DNA from: Acorus gramineus | Lineage: Eukaryota; Streptophyta; Magnoliopsida; Acorales; Acoraceae | Direction of reading: 5' to 3' | DNA: 64,000 nt | Assembly: GCA_030737835.1 (NCBI GenBank) | Contig: CM060851.1 | Span: 9,791,611 to 9,855,610 of the forward strand | Shown: in pieces, positions 12,547 through 23,412 of the stretch | Layout of the letters: the number at the start of each line of letters is the position of its first letter | Numbering within the stretch: position 1 is the first letter of the stretch | The notes under the pieces: generated by a model | Seen by the model: only the letters and a program-made list of their open reading frames with translations | The model's database searches: none | Told to the model about the DNA's origin: nothing | Program-made: the position numbers and the translations under genes

Positions 12547-12549
<3 letters not shown>
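10569..12549 (+). repeat. Full-length 3-prime Gypsy LTR
   Basis: It runs from TGTTAGG to CGTGACA, about 1.98 kb, with TG...CA ends. A TATA-like GGTTATATTGAG at about 11108 precedes a (GA)n leader (11118-11138). The 3-prime part has GGGCTTTGTGCTCACCC (about 12138), the word typical of long chromovirus LTRs. The first 395 bp match 7936-8330 and 126-519. Confidence 0.85.
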
Positions 12550-12577
<28 letters not shown>

Positions 12578-12780
12578 ACAAACTATGTATAACAAATATG
12601 TAACAAACTATGTATATAACAAATAGTGTGTGTGTGTGTGTATATATAACCTAAAAGTATGTACTATATATATATAACAAACAAATATACAACAAACACA
12701 CCCATAACAAAATATATATATAAAAACAAATAACAAACCACACACACACACAAACGCGAATATATAATAAACGAATATAA
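12548..12780. repeat. Cluster of CA/GT/TA microsatellites
   Basis: (CA)n at 12548-12570, (GT)n near 12627-12641 and several short (TA)n and ACAAA-rich tracts. It is the right flank of the Gypsy element within the Harbinger-like element, and short frames across it are low complexity. Confidence 0.7.
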
Positions 12781-13600
12781 AATTAAATATAAATTTATTA
12801 TTTAAACCCATAACAAGCTTTAAGGGGATTTCAAGAGATATATAGAGCAACACATGAACAAGGTGCAATTTTTATCTTAGTCTTTTTATAAGATTTTTAT
12901 TATAGGTTTTTATTTTAAAATTAAAAATTAATAACGTTATATCGTATTCCCTTTTAAATTGATCATGCTATATTGATTTTAATAAGATTATTATTATTTT
13001 AATAATATTATTTTATATAATTTTATTATTAATGTGTTGAAAAGAAAATATTATTATAGTTATATGTGTGTTTTGGTCATTTTGACTATATAGTTGATTA
13101 TATTTATTTATTTATATTAATCTATTAATACAATTGTATAAAATAGGGTCAAGGGTATTTTAGACAATTCATGTGATTTCTATTATAAAAGTACTTTTTG
13201 AAAACATTCATCAATATGTTTTTCCAAACAGCTTCTACTCTAAATACAAGAAGTTCCTTCTTTAGAAGTAACTTCTTCGAAAATGAACTTCTTGTAGAAG
13301 TATTTCTAAACAAGTTGCCAAACTATACCTTAGGTAAATAAAATATTTATTTATTATTATTGTTTTTTTACAAAAGCCTAGACATGGCAACTCATAGTCC
13401 CAATAAATAGTTGAAAAAGATGCACACAGCCCTCATTGGAGCCTCAATTGCACTCCATCCCGTTTTTCTTTTTTTTTAAAAAAAATCATACTCTCACCTT
13501 TTGAAATGTATGCTATTATATGAAATGAAGTATATACTGAAATACATTAATGTATATTTTTTCATAATGAAAAAAAAAATTGGATCATATACTATGATAG

Positions 13601-13640
13601 GACCCATACACTATGATAGCGCTATCATAGTGTATGGGTC
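13601..13640. repeat. Perfect 40-bp palindrome
   Basis: GACCCATACACTATGATAGC (13601-13620) is followed immediately by its exact reverse complement (13621-13640). A third partial copy, TATACTATGATAG, lies just upstream at 13588-13600. With no loop, it would form a cruciform or long hairpin. It may be the fused ends of a deleted inverted-repeat element. Confidence 0.9.
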
Positions 13641-15060
13641 TGCAAAACAAGCTGTAAAAAGGACTGCGTGTATTAGCGCTCATAGTGCTACCCTACTAAA
13701 GACTAAGAGAAACAAGACCAGTCTAGCCCTAAAGGCCAATAACAACAATAATACAAGGAAAATGTTAGACACAATCACATTCATCAACCAAAACTCAGAC
13801 CTCACATGTTTTCATTTTTTTTAAAATAGTAAATATCATCTAATGAGGTATATACTTTGCTAAAAAGTGTGTATCGCTCCATTTTAAGTTGAATGAACCC
13901 ATTTTTAGTAAGTGTAAATTTTTTTTTAATGTGGTATATACAACATCTAACGAAGTATATCCTTCATTGGATTTCTAACGTGGTATATAGGACTGTGTTT
14001 TAGACTGAGAAAAAAACTGAGTGTAACATCACTCATAATACAAATATTCCAACCTTTCACAAAGCAAGGATCACAATCAAGATTTCGTGTTGAGGAAAGA
14101 AGAGTTGCATATTGGAGTTTTGAGAGAAGGGGAAATGACATGTCTCCGCATTAATGTGAAGTTTTGATTGTTGCTGTTCGTTAAAGTAATGTTGTAAAGC
14201 CATGACTCATGTAATAAATTCTATTATTAAGATGATTTTAGCATTTTGATGAGAATTATTATTGACAAATGTTTGCATTATATTGTTTGAAATATTGTGC
14301 TTGTTTTAATTTAGTCTTTTAATTTACATAGTAGATAATCTGATGTGTAGAGTACGGCTTACACACACGGAAGATTAGATTATCGGTTCTTTGTGAATTA
14401 TAAGTTGAGGTTCACAACCTTAGATGGAATTGGATAATCCATTGGATAAAGGTTGTAGTACAATTCATCTTATGTAACATATCTTGACTGTGAGAGACCG
14501 GTTCATAGGTTTCAAGTGATTGTGCCAGTACACTTTGTGTGTATTGAACAGACCAGGTTGGGGTAATCATTTTTTTGTTTTGACTATATAAAATGATTTA
14601 CATCTCATGTTTATTACTATTGCTTATGCTCTTAATCCTGAAATGGTTTTTAAACATGTCCATTTTTTATTTGTCATTTTGATTCACTAAAGAGTGAGAT
14701 TCTCCATGAATCAATAGGCTCGGTGAGTTGGGTGACAATGACACTTGTATGATGGATATTTGCTATTGATGGAATCCACGTTTCCTATTGAAGATTGATG
14801 ATACTCTCTTGATGATACTTATAATTTTTTTATCATGTCTAACCCAGCCGGGGGATTTAATTACTCGACGTGTCAAATAAGTTAAGCGAAAAATCTCAAG
14901 GAAAATAAGATGTTGTGAAATAATATTGTCAGTAATAATTATTTCATAACGAGTATTAGAATCTTGTAGTTGAGGGATATTAAGTATATAATATAAGGAG
15001 CTCGAGATATTATTTTAATATTAGTATATTTGGAGTGTAGTAATAATTTTTTAGTGGATT
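13641..15060. other. AT-rich spacer, no gene seen
   Basis: It holds the second copy of the 6880-7110 repeat (about 13800-14040) and otherwise ordinary AT-rich sequence. No conserved coding segment was recognised. Confidence 0.5.
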
Positions 15061-15560
15061 AAATTATAACTTATGTGTCTTTGGGTTTTTAATTCTGGGT
15101 TGAGCTATGGTACCCAGGCCGATAGGAGCCAATTACTGATTTCTCCTTTAGGTCCCTACCTTAACCTATAAATCTGGCTTCCTCTCTCTCTCTCTCTCTG
15201 AGACAATTGATTTTCGTTGAAATCAAAACCCTAACCTAGAAATCCTTTAGGATATCTAGATCTAGAAAAAGGTGAGGAAAGGAGAGAAAAAGAGCGAAGG
15301 GACTTGTAGATTCCATTTGAAGTAAGAAGGAGACCACACTTCGCCACAAATCTACAGCATATGAAGCACATATGGTAGAAGATCTGAAGGTTCTGATCGA
15401 GCGATCCATCGTCGTCTATCAGATTCGATCTTTTTTTTTGTAGAACTCTGGTTTGAGTTATGAAGGTAAATCCTAATTCTGTCTTGTAGGGTTGGCATGA
15501 AAAAGATTTAATAATTTTTTTTATTATTTGATCTATACCTTGATCAATGAATCTTGACAG
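15060..15560 (+). mobile_element. Possible LTR fragment with promoter-like leader
   Basis: A CTATAAAT box at about 15167 is followed by a (CT)n leader (15182-15200), AAACCCTAACCTAGAAATCC and GATCTAGA motifs. This layout is common in transcribed LTR leaders of plant Copia elements. No TG/CA ends, partner LTR or primer-binding site could be fixed, so a decayed gene promoter is also possible. Confidence 0.3.
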
Positions 15561-16090
15561 TCAGGATTCATTTTTCTCAACAGTGTTTTGTATCAAAACT
15601 TGTGATTTAAATAAAATTATTTCTCACTCAATTTTACTATAAAACTTCATTTCAAGGTTTGGGTTCAAAATCACTCCCCCATGGTCAGACAAAATACTCC
15701 ATTTGTTTGGACTTAAAAATAGAATGGTTATTGTTGAGCTTCATGTGCACTCATATTAGTATTGAATATTGCTCTTCGAGTATTGATGATATTGTCAGTG
15801 ATTTGGATTTATAAAAATATGTATCCAAATCATAATTTTATGATTTGGATTTATTTATAAATAAAAATCGGAAATGATTTTACATCCTATTGGTAGGCCA
15901 CTACTGTAAGCCCCATGAGTCGACAGTTGTGGAGATACCCTCAATTGTAAACGAATTATGAGGATTCCATGGACCAATTATGCTTTTGCCTTCTTAAACC
16001 ATCCGTCACTTCAAAAAATCATTCCAGTCAACCTGATCATCTCCGACGACCGATATTACCATCCCTGGATTCCTCTCGCCGCCCTTTACC
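15561..16090. other. AT-rich spacer
   Basis: No coding or structural feature beyond a small near-palindrome (ATTTGGATTTAT / ATAAATCCAAAT) near 15800-15855. Confidence 0.4.
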
Positions 16091-16480
16091 ATATGAGAGG
16101 TGGTTTGGATACCTTTTCAACCCTCCGCGCACTGCCCTCGCCCCGTCTGCGCCCCGTTCGTGCACTGCCCGCGTCTGCCTGCGCGTAGTCTCCGTGTTGC
16201 GTGATCAGCGCAGATCCGTGCCAATCAGCCCGGATTTCCTGGGATCCTGTCACAGATTCTGTCACGGACAACATCCTGGATCTCCCGGGAATTCGTCCCG
16301 AGCCAAACGCGTCAACGCGTCCCGACTCCAGTGCTTCGCGCCCGCGCGCGCCCGGCCCAGCACCCGCTCGCCCGGCCCAGCTGCTTGACCCGGCTCCAGC
16401 ACCCGCTCGCCCGGCCCAGCTGCCTACCCGGCTCCAGCTGCCCGACCCGAATCCGCGACCCGTTTACCGTCCGGTCATCG
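16090..16480. repeat. GC-rich block with direct repeats
   Basis: An island of high GC and CpG in AT-rich surroundings. CAGCACCCGCTCGCCCGGCC occurs near 16359 and again near 16398, with CCGGCTCCAGC copies around it. Long Pro/Ala/Arg frames here come from composition, not a recognised protein. It may be leader sequence of the Copia derivative just downstream. Confidence 0.5.
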
Positions 16481-16643
16481 CCTTTTTCGGTATTTTCTTT
16501 ATCCGGCCGCTACAGGTTCATTCGAACTCCAAATATAGTAATATTGATACTCATTTTGCTCCATTTTTCGTTCTGCACGCATCTGTGACTCTATTTTCAT
16601 CATCCGAGGCATATATTTTTTTGTTATTCTCTTTTTGCCTATT

Positions 16644-17165
16644 ATGGCTACGGATAACACTCAGATCATTAATGTTAAGTTTGATGGTAACAATTATGAT
16701 ATCTGGTCTATTAGTCTTGAACTTCAGCTTGATTATCGTCGCCTATTGGGTCATGTTACTGGCACTAATCTAGCTCCTGTACTTGAACCATCTCCATCGG
16801 GTTCTGATGAGACCACCATCAAGGCCAATGCTGAGGCCGAATATCGTGCTATGGCATCTGCTACTGCTGAGGTTGTTTGGCTTCGACGCCTCCTCTCTGA
16901 CATGGGCGTCATTCTATCTGCGTCTACTCCCCTATATTGTGACAACAAGAGCGCCATTCAGATTGCTAGCAATCCAGTATTTCATGAACGTACGAAGCAC
17001 ATCGAGATCGATTGTCACTTCGTCCGTCATCATTTTATTGCGGGCACTATATCACTCCCATATATTTCCTCTTCTCTTCAGTTATCAGACTTTTTCACAA
17101 AGTCTCATACACTTCAGCGGCATGGTTTCTTGTTGAGCAAACTCTCGGTGTATGATCCACCATGA
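16644..17165 (+). CDS. In-frame Copia gag/RNase H fusion ORF
   Basis: An uninterrupted 173-codon frame. Residues ~1-45 (INVKFDGNNYDIWSISLEL) are the start of a Copia gag of the UBN2/DUF4219 type. From residue ~65 (EAEYRAMASATAEVVWLRRL) it is the Copia RNase H, including CDNKSAIQIASNPVFHERTK and HIEIDCHFVRHH. Protease, integrase and reverse transcriptase are absent, yet the frame is preserved across the junction. The start was set at the ATG (MATDNTQ) that matches usual gag N-termini. I do not infer a cellular function; it is most simply a deletion derivative that has not yet decayed. Confidence 0.7.
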   Translation: MATDNTQIINVKFDGNNYDIWSISLELQLDYRRLLGHVTGTNLAPVLEPSPSGSDETTIKANAEAEYRAMASATAEVVWLRRLLSDMGVILSASTPLYCDNKSAIQIASNPVFHERTKHIEIDCHFVRHHFIAGTISLPYISSSLQLSDFFTKSHTLQRHGFLLSKLSVYDPP

Positions 17166-17177
17166 GTTTGAGGGGGG

Positions 17178-17303
17178 TGTTAAATGTATATATATGTTAG
17201 GGTTAATGGTAGATTAGTCTTTTCCTTGTTTCCCTTTTTGTACTATAAATATTGGATACAAACCCTAATAAGATGATTGATTCATTCTTTTCATATTCTA
17301 ACA
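17178..17303 (+). repeat. 126-bp Copia 3-prime LTR
   Basis: Ends TGTTA...TAACA follow directly on a polypurine tract. A TACTATAAATATT box near 17240 is the probable TATA element. The next five bases, GTCGC, would be the right target duplication. Confidence 0.7.
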
Positions 17304-17475
17304 GTCGCTAAAAGTCTTGCAACAGATTATGGCCGTCACTGTTGCCACATTAGTGACGGACTATAGCTGTCAGTGATCAACAATAGCGACGGTTGATATC
17401 CGTCGTCATTTTTTTTTATGACGGATGTTATCTATTTTTGAACGGTAGGCGACGGATTAGATCTGTCAGGACTCG
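17304..17475. mobile_element. CACTA-type subterminal repeat fragment
   Basis: It carries repeated AGCGACGG, GTGACGG and GACGGAT words in both orientations, the subterminal pattern also seen inside the CACTA element at 33588-34249. No CACTA terminus is present. The Copia derivative seems to have inserted into it. Confidence 0.4.
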
Positions 17476-20141
17476 AGCTTGCGAGTTTAGGGCAAGCAGT
17501 CCCTTAGCTATAGAGTGAGGTGACCATCGCTCCTTCGTTGCCCTAATTGAAAGTTGAAATAGATCCCACAGAACCTGTACAACATGTTCCTCCATATTTT
17601 TTTAAATCAAAATCTGTATCTACAAAAAAATTTTAAAAAAAATCATTCTTCTAAATTCAACATGAATTTGAATATTCACTCCCATTCAACCGATTGGATC
17701 ACAAATTGGACACAATGTTGTAAAACAAATTTTAAATAATCAAATTATACATTAACAATAAAAATAAACTTAAACGATCGAATACTCTCGCTTAGAACAA
17801 ATGGTCATCCTTTCTAGACGTACAAAGTTTAACTAACTCATGTGGGAAAGGTTATGGCATGTTCGTTACTTTCTTGTAAAATTCATCCAACCATGGCTTG
17901 ATTTTTTTTTTCTTTTTTTTTGCATTTGCCAAGTGGTGATTTTATATACTTAGACGCGACTAAACAACCTACAAAAAAGGTAAATCAATATATATATATA
18001 TATATAACCTATCATGGTATCCTAAAAAAAATGATGTGAAAGGAATAGAAGTCATAAGTTCATTCATTAAGCAATCATAAAAATAGAGCCTCATCATTAA
18101 GCAACCATAACAATTATTGGATATATGAGTAAATGAATATGTTACTAGATTCAAGCTTTTCATAGGTGTTGCTTGTGCAAATCAAGAAAGAAGCAAACCA
18201 AGCTGTACATAATTGACATTTATGGATGCAAATCAATATAATCATAGATATGAAATGGACTTCAATAGAAACAAAAAATGAATATACTTAAAAAAGAGAA
18301 GTGAAATAACCTGGTCATCCATAAAAGCTGCAAAACAGTTACACATAAAACATAAGCTTCAAAGTATTAGACATGAAGATTTATCAAAAAATCATTTAAT
18401 TTGTTGAAGCCTATGCAGATTTTATGTAACAAAGATCACCTGTGAAACATGAATATTTTCTAATTCAAGTGAACGAACCTTGTATCTATTTTATAAGCAT
18501 GAATGACAACTTTAGGTCGATTGATAAAATTCAACCTAAATAAAATAGTGAATATTTTACATTGAGGGTCAAATGGTCCATAAGGGCATGTAAGTAAATG
18601 GCATGAAGATCTTCAGTTGCAATTAATAAAAAATTAAGCCAACTAAGATAGAAAGATGCTAGGTAATTCAATGAACCCTCATGTAACTGAAAGAAACTTG
18701 ATGAGGAAAAACAAATTAAAATCACTCCTGCCTACTATTCCAAACTCCTTCCTATGTATGTGTCTAAATTGAATCATTGTACAGAGGAGAAGGAAGAAAA
18801 AACAAATGGACTTCAAACAGTGAATGCAATGATATGAGTCTCAATACTGAATTTTCCAGTGCATCAAATTCAGCTTTGAACAAGATTATATTTTCACTCT
18901 ATTAATTTAATTAAAATTCCGTAAATTTTTTATAACATTTTATAATTTAAGATCTAACATTGTATCCATTAGTTGAACTCGCAACTGAGGAGCCAAATAA
19001 AAATAGAATCAAAGAGTCCCCTCTTCAGATTTTGTATCTACCACTAAAATGATACATCTACCATCAACCGAGAACAATTGAAAATTGATACTTATTTTCA
19101 TATCACTATAGAGACATCATCAATTGTCATTTCAGATTAAAAAAAAGAAGAATGAAAGTTTACTCAAACTTAAACATAAGTTATAACAGCACAACACCTA
19201 ATATAAAGTACAATATACCCTCATATCAGTCCACCGATTCGGAAGCGATGTTTGACAGATCACTGAGATATGATAAATAAAAAATTATCTGCACATTCAA
19301 CCAAGAGAAGAAGTTTATTGATTAAACAAAATCACTATCAACCCTGAAACATTAAACACCTTTCAGAAGTGCATGTTCTTATGCATTTAGAGTTAATATA
19401 CAAGGAGGTCCACTAATTTCTGAATATGCTATTAGCTCCATTGAGATATAACAAAACTACAATAACATGCACATTCCACCAAGATTAAATATTAAATAAC
19501 TAAGCACAATCACTTAATGAACCTGTTAAAGCCAAACATTCATATAGTACGAAGTCAGGCGTCTAGTACAAATTATAAACTCTGTATAGTTTTAATCAAC
19601 CAGTACATAATATGAGAAATTAATGAAAAAGAAACAGTATTTGACAAAAAAAAACATATAGTTTCTATCCACATTACATGCCCACATCATCTTTTCAAGT
19701 ACAAAATTTCTTCCACATGGTTAATTATTCATGATACTACATCAACATTATAATCAACCAATAAATCAAAAAAATCACAAAACTTCACAAGTAATAAAAA
19801 TATTTTGATGACTGGCTCAACAAGATAACAAAGTATTCAATTATGTTTAAAATCTTAGAAGTAACATAATTTTTTTTAAAAAAAAATTCCTGCCAATTTT
19901 TATTTAAAAAAAGAAGAAGAAGATATCAGACCTGCCTACACACCCCAAACCAAAGAAATCCTGAGTTCCAATCAATAACAGGGGACGGGATCGGATGTCA
20001 TCGCCTTGCTGCGATGTAGTCAGAATCGGATCTGGTGGGCATATAAGTGATTTAGGGTTTGAATCTTTCCAAACACAAAACCATAAATAATTGATTTTTA
20101 CTAGAAATTTTTTTTCATGAATCAAATGTGAAAAGCTGAAA

Positions 20142-20216
<75 letters not shown>

Positions 20217-20265
20217 AGAGGTGTTACCTCGTTGGGATTAGAAGCCAAATCAAATCTGAAAAAAA
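17476..20265. other. Long AT-rich interval, no gene recognised
   Basis: About 2.8 kb without a convincing coding exon on either strand. Open frames are short and of simple composition. A (TA)n tract (20144-20180) followed by (GA)n (20182-20214) lies at the right end. Confidence 0.5.
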
Positions 20266-20268
20266 TAA

Positions 20269-20400
20269 GGATGGGGTGAGGGAGGTGGGGTTGAAGGAGA
20301 AGGCTGATATTCTTCTGCATAAGGCGGAGCCGTTCGTGGCGGTGCCCATGCCTAGGTTGTTTGATGATGGTCTTTACATTTATGGTGTTTTTGTATACGA
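20269..20400 (+). pseudogene. Cytochrome P450 C-terminal remnant (unit 1)
   Basis: The frame reads EKADILLHKAEPFVAVPMP and then RLFDDGLY. This corresponds to the end of CYP71/CYP76-type P450s, where residues after the haem loop end in a PLxAxPxPRL pattern. The haem-binding cysteine region is not present upstream, so only the last ~40 codons survive. The matching sequence in unit 2 lies at about 28513-28576. Confidence 0.6.
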
Positions 20401-21110
20401 AGGAAATATATAAAAATGATAGAAAGACTGTTATGCAAAAAATAATAGGGTTTATTTATGTCAAGAATAAATAAATAAAACTTAATTTGCTTTATTTTCA
20501 TTTAATTTTCTTGTTTTATGAGAAAAGAAAAATATTTTTTCCGAGCCCAATAGGAGTGGATTGAGGAAAAGCATAATAAATAGTTTTCATTACTTTCATC
20601 GTAAGCCCAATTAACATATTATTTCAACTTTTTTAAATTTTATATTCGAGATTGTGCACAGACATTCTCTTGGTGATAAAATGCAACACAGGACCGGTCG
20701 AGCCATTAATAAATATTTTCATGTTAATTTTAGGAGAAATGTAACACTGAAGGATCAATTCTTTCGTCAATAAATGTGTGCACATGATCAAATGAATGAA
20801 ATCTTCAATGTAAGGGACACATAGAAGCTATTAGTTGGACTCATGTGAATAGGAAATATGTGTTGTCACTTAATAGGACATATGCATGGGTGGAGGGGGG
20901 AGAGAGAGAAAGAGGAAAAAAAGACAGAGAAAGGGAGGATATGGGTGTTGGGGCACATGCATTTTCCTCCGCCCACCATCCTCACTCTCTATTTTTCTGT
21001 TTCTTCCAATCTTGCTGTTGCCCTCCTGGCTCTCACCACAGCCCTCCCCCGCCCCTCTTTTTTTTCCTATCTTTTCATGTTTCTTTCTATTTCCCTCTCT
21101 TTTCTCCTTC
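20400..21110. other. Duplicated spacer with pyrimidine-rich block
   Basis: It matches about 28578-29264. It contains a GGGAGAGAGAGAAAGAGG purine stretch near 20900 and a CT-rich stretch to 21110. Frames here are low complexity. Confidence 0.5.
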
Positions 21111-22030
21111 TGTTAAAAAATCTTTATCAAAATCAGGACAATGCAAAGAACCTAATAAAACCACAGATTCAAACCAATATGAAAACACAGCAAATATTCT
21201 GTAAATAAAGAATAGAGGATTAGAAAAGCATATCAGTTTTGGTGGAAGCGAGCAGAGACGCTCTATCCTCGGTGAATAAGGCCCCCTCACGCACAGGGAT
21301 GAACGGCTCCTACAACTGAGAGATACGACCACCAGGGTTATGTCTTCTCGGGGTGCGAACTACGAGGAGACCACAGTGAACAGCCGCGATCCTTTTAGAC
21401 GCTCAGATCAGAGAACAAGGAAAGTGGAAAGAACAGACTCCTCTGTAAAGGAAAAAACCAAAACAGAAGAACAGTGGTTGTAGGTGGGCTCTGGACTTGT
21501 GATTTCGTTGATGGTGAGAGAGACCAATTTGACACCTTTATATAGGCAGTACTTAATTGCGCGCATTAAAATTGTAACCCGACCACTTAATTAAAATAAC
21601 TGCGCGGACGGTTTTGGAAATAATCATGGTGGCGGTTTTAGAAACAAGCCCGCGGAAAGGGCCCAGAGTGGCCCAAGGAAGGGATTTGCACCCCCCTTGC
21701 ACGCGCATGCGGGCGCGCCCAAGTGTGGCCCGCAACCCAGCCCGGCCCGCCTCGTGTGTAGGCGCGACGTGCGAGCGCGCACGCCCGGTTAACTAGTTTT
21801 TCCACCAGAAATCCAAACCCACGGGTTGATGGGTTGGGCCTTGTGTTCGCGCGCGTAGGGGTTTGGTTCAACAATTCTCAACAATGGAATGGTTTGACTC
21901 TATGTATAAGGTGAAACAATGAAGTGGTTTTAACCGATGTGGGACTTAAAGTGTTGGTAATGAAAAAATGAATACTCAATTTTTTGGTCAACCAAAGAGT
22001 GGGTCATTCAAAATGGGCCCAACACTAACA
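21111..22030 (-). mobile_element. 920-bp solo LTR with perfect 5-bp TSD
   Basis: It begins TGTTAAAAAATC and ends CACTAACA, giving TGTTA/TAACA termini. CCTTC flanks it on both sides (21106-21110 and 22031-22035). Read on the minus strand it starts TGTTAGTGTTGGGCCCA, has AGTCCCACATCGG near the start and a GCCTATATAAAGG box near 21540, a typical LTR promoter layout. No internal coding or second LTR is present. Unit 2 retains the uninterrupted site with a single CCTTC at 29265-29269. Confidence 0.88.
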
Positions 22031-22035
22031 CCTTC

Positions 22036-23330
22036 CCCTGCCGCCCTCCTCCACCAATCGGCCACCGCCCCCCAATCTATCTTCTCTCTCTTTTCCCCAA
22101 TCATTCACCCCACCATGAAATTTTTTCGGGGCGGGATGAATGAAGGGTGGGGTGGGGCTAAAAGAAATCAATAAACATTGATGAATCTTTATATTATGCT
22201 CATTGATTGAGCGATGCCTTCCAAGGATTAAATTTTAGCACCTGTAGATTAATCAAGGAAGTAAATCCTATAAAAAAAAAAGACACAATAGAACAAGAGA
22301 TTCACATGGTTTAGTAATTTTGCATCCATATTCACATTGTAAAAAAAGAAAAATTGATCCACTCTCTACCGGTGATTGAAATATAAATTCTTTCAACACC
22401 TCCTTAATTACCACCGCCTCTTTCCTTTCAAAGAACTGCCTCTTGCAAGTGTACTAATAAATTTCATTAGATAACATAATATATAATTCTTACGAAGTTT
22501 ACATAAAATATTCACCATAAAAAAATCGAGGCACTAATGTCTGCAAGACCATCACTCACATTATCAATTATACTGAGCAATAAAAATGTCTTACATATAA
22601 GTTATTAAAAGACCGCAAAAGTCCCTATATTATTAAGAAACTCTACAACCCAAAATCAAACCCATTCACAAGGATATCAGTAAAATTGAAATCCTAACTA
22701 AACCTCCAACAATAGTCCACTTAAGATTTGATCGTAATAAGATCAGGTGGGACATATTTTTATTGAATAAGATTTCAATGGTATATAAATATGCTATTTA
22801 TTTATTTTTTAGTGGTAATTTTTTTTCTCGATCAAATCTTCCCCTATCAAGGAATGGCAAGACTCGAATTCAATTCTCCATACTGAAGAAAGGGTACCTC
22901 TAATTCTCTACCATTCTACCAAGAAGAGGTTTGATAAATTAAATTAAATTAAATATGCAATTTGTAAACTCAAATTCTAGAATTCCAGCAATCAAGGATT
23001 GGAATCTTTGTTTTAATTATTTTGAATATTTTTTTAATTTTAACTTAAAAGAAAGAGAATTTTATATGTCTTGCCCATAGATTACGCGTCTTTATTTACA
23101 ATCTCGTGTATAGTCTCATATTAGATGAAATACGTAAAATTTTAACTTTTTCTTTACACAAGTAGATTAATAAAATTAATTAGATAATATATATCATTCA
23201 TTTTCACAAAAATTACATAAAATACACACCATCAAAAAGTCAAGGCCACAATGTCTCACATTAACCTATTATAATCAGCAATAAAAAGGTCTTACATGTG
23301 AGTTAATTATTAAAAGAACATAAAAGTCAA
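22036..23330. other. Duplicated AT-rich spacer of unit 1
   Basis: It aligns with about 29270-30310 of unit 2. No coding exon was recognised. It lies downstream of the MADS-box gene. Confidence 0.5.
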
Positions 23331-23412
23331 ACTCAAACCTATTGACAATGATATAAACAAATTTGAAACCCTAAAGAATGAATGAGGAACACCACCATTA
23401 ATAAAAGCCCAA

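Larger units (their letters stand above)
7936..12549 (+). mobile_element. Ty3/Gypsy chromovirus, internally deleted
   Basis: The order is LTR fragment (7936-8330), partial pol (8329-10546), polypurine tract and full 3-prime LTR (10569-12549). Primer-binding site, gag, protease and most of the reverse transcriptase are missing because LTR position ~395 is joined directly to the end of the RT domain. A chromodomain-like tail after the integrase and a long LTR fit the Tekay/Del lineage. The predicted 5-bp target duplication is not evident, perhaps because the right flank is a (CA)n tract. Confidence 0.85.
7481..13329. mobile_element. Harbinger-like (TTA-TSD) element hosting a Gypsy insertion
   Basis: The ends are inverted repeats of about 30 bp: left GGTATAGTTTGGCTACTTG at 7481, right the reverse complement of GGTATAGTTTGGCAACTTG ending at 13329. 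The element is flanked by TTA on both sides (7478-7480 and 13330-13332), the target duplication typical of PIF/Harbinger and Tourist elements. Without the nested Gypsy element (7936-12549) it would be about 1.2 kb, with arms of about 455 and 780 bp. No transposase is visible, so it was probably non-autonomous. The subterminal arms carry repeated GAAGTA/AGAAG motifs. Confidence 0.7.
16480..17303 (+). mobile_element. Compact Copia derivative (5-prime LTR missing)
   Basis: A short gag-RNase H ORF (16644-17165) is followed by a polypurine tract (GAGGGGGG, about 17170-17177) and a 126-bp LTR (17178-17303, TGTTA...TAACA). The expected 5-prime LTR and primer-binding site are not seen upstream, so the element is truncated or rearranged on the left. 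The small LTR and deleted interior resemble TRIM-like or other non-autonomous Copia families. Confidence 0.7.

Noticed and set aside
12608-12868. Apparent membrane protein on the minus strand
   Set aside because: Composition of CA/TA microsatellites; no start context or homologue.
19904-20320. 138-codon minus-strand frame
   Set aside because: It runs through (TA)n and (GA)n repeats and opposite the P450 remnant; not protein-like.
20845-21204. Overlapping plus-strand frames in the pyrimidine-rich block
   Set aside because: Three frames are open at once because of CT-rich composition, and the solo LTR interrupts them.
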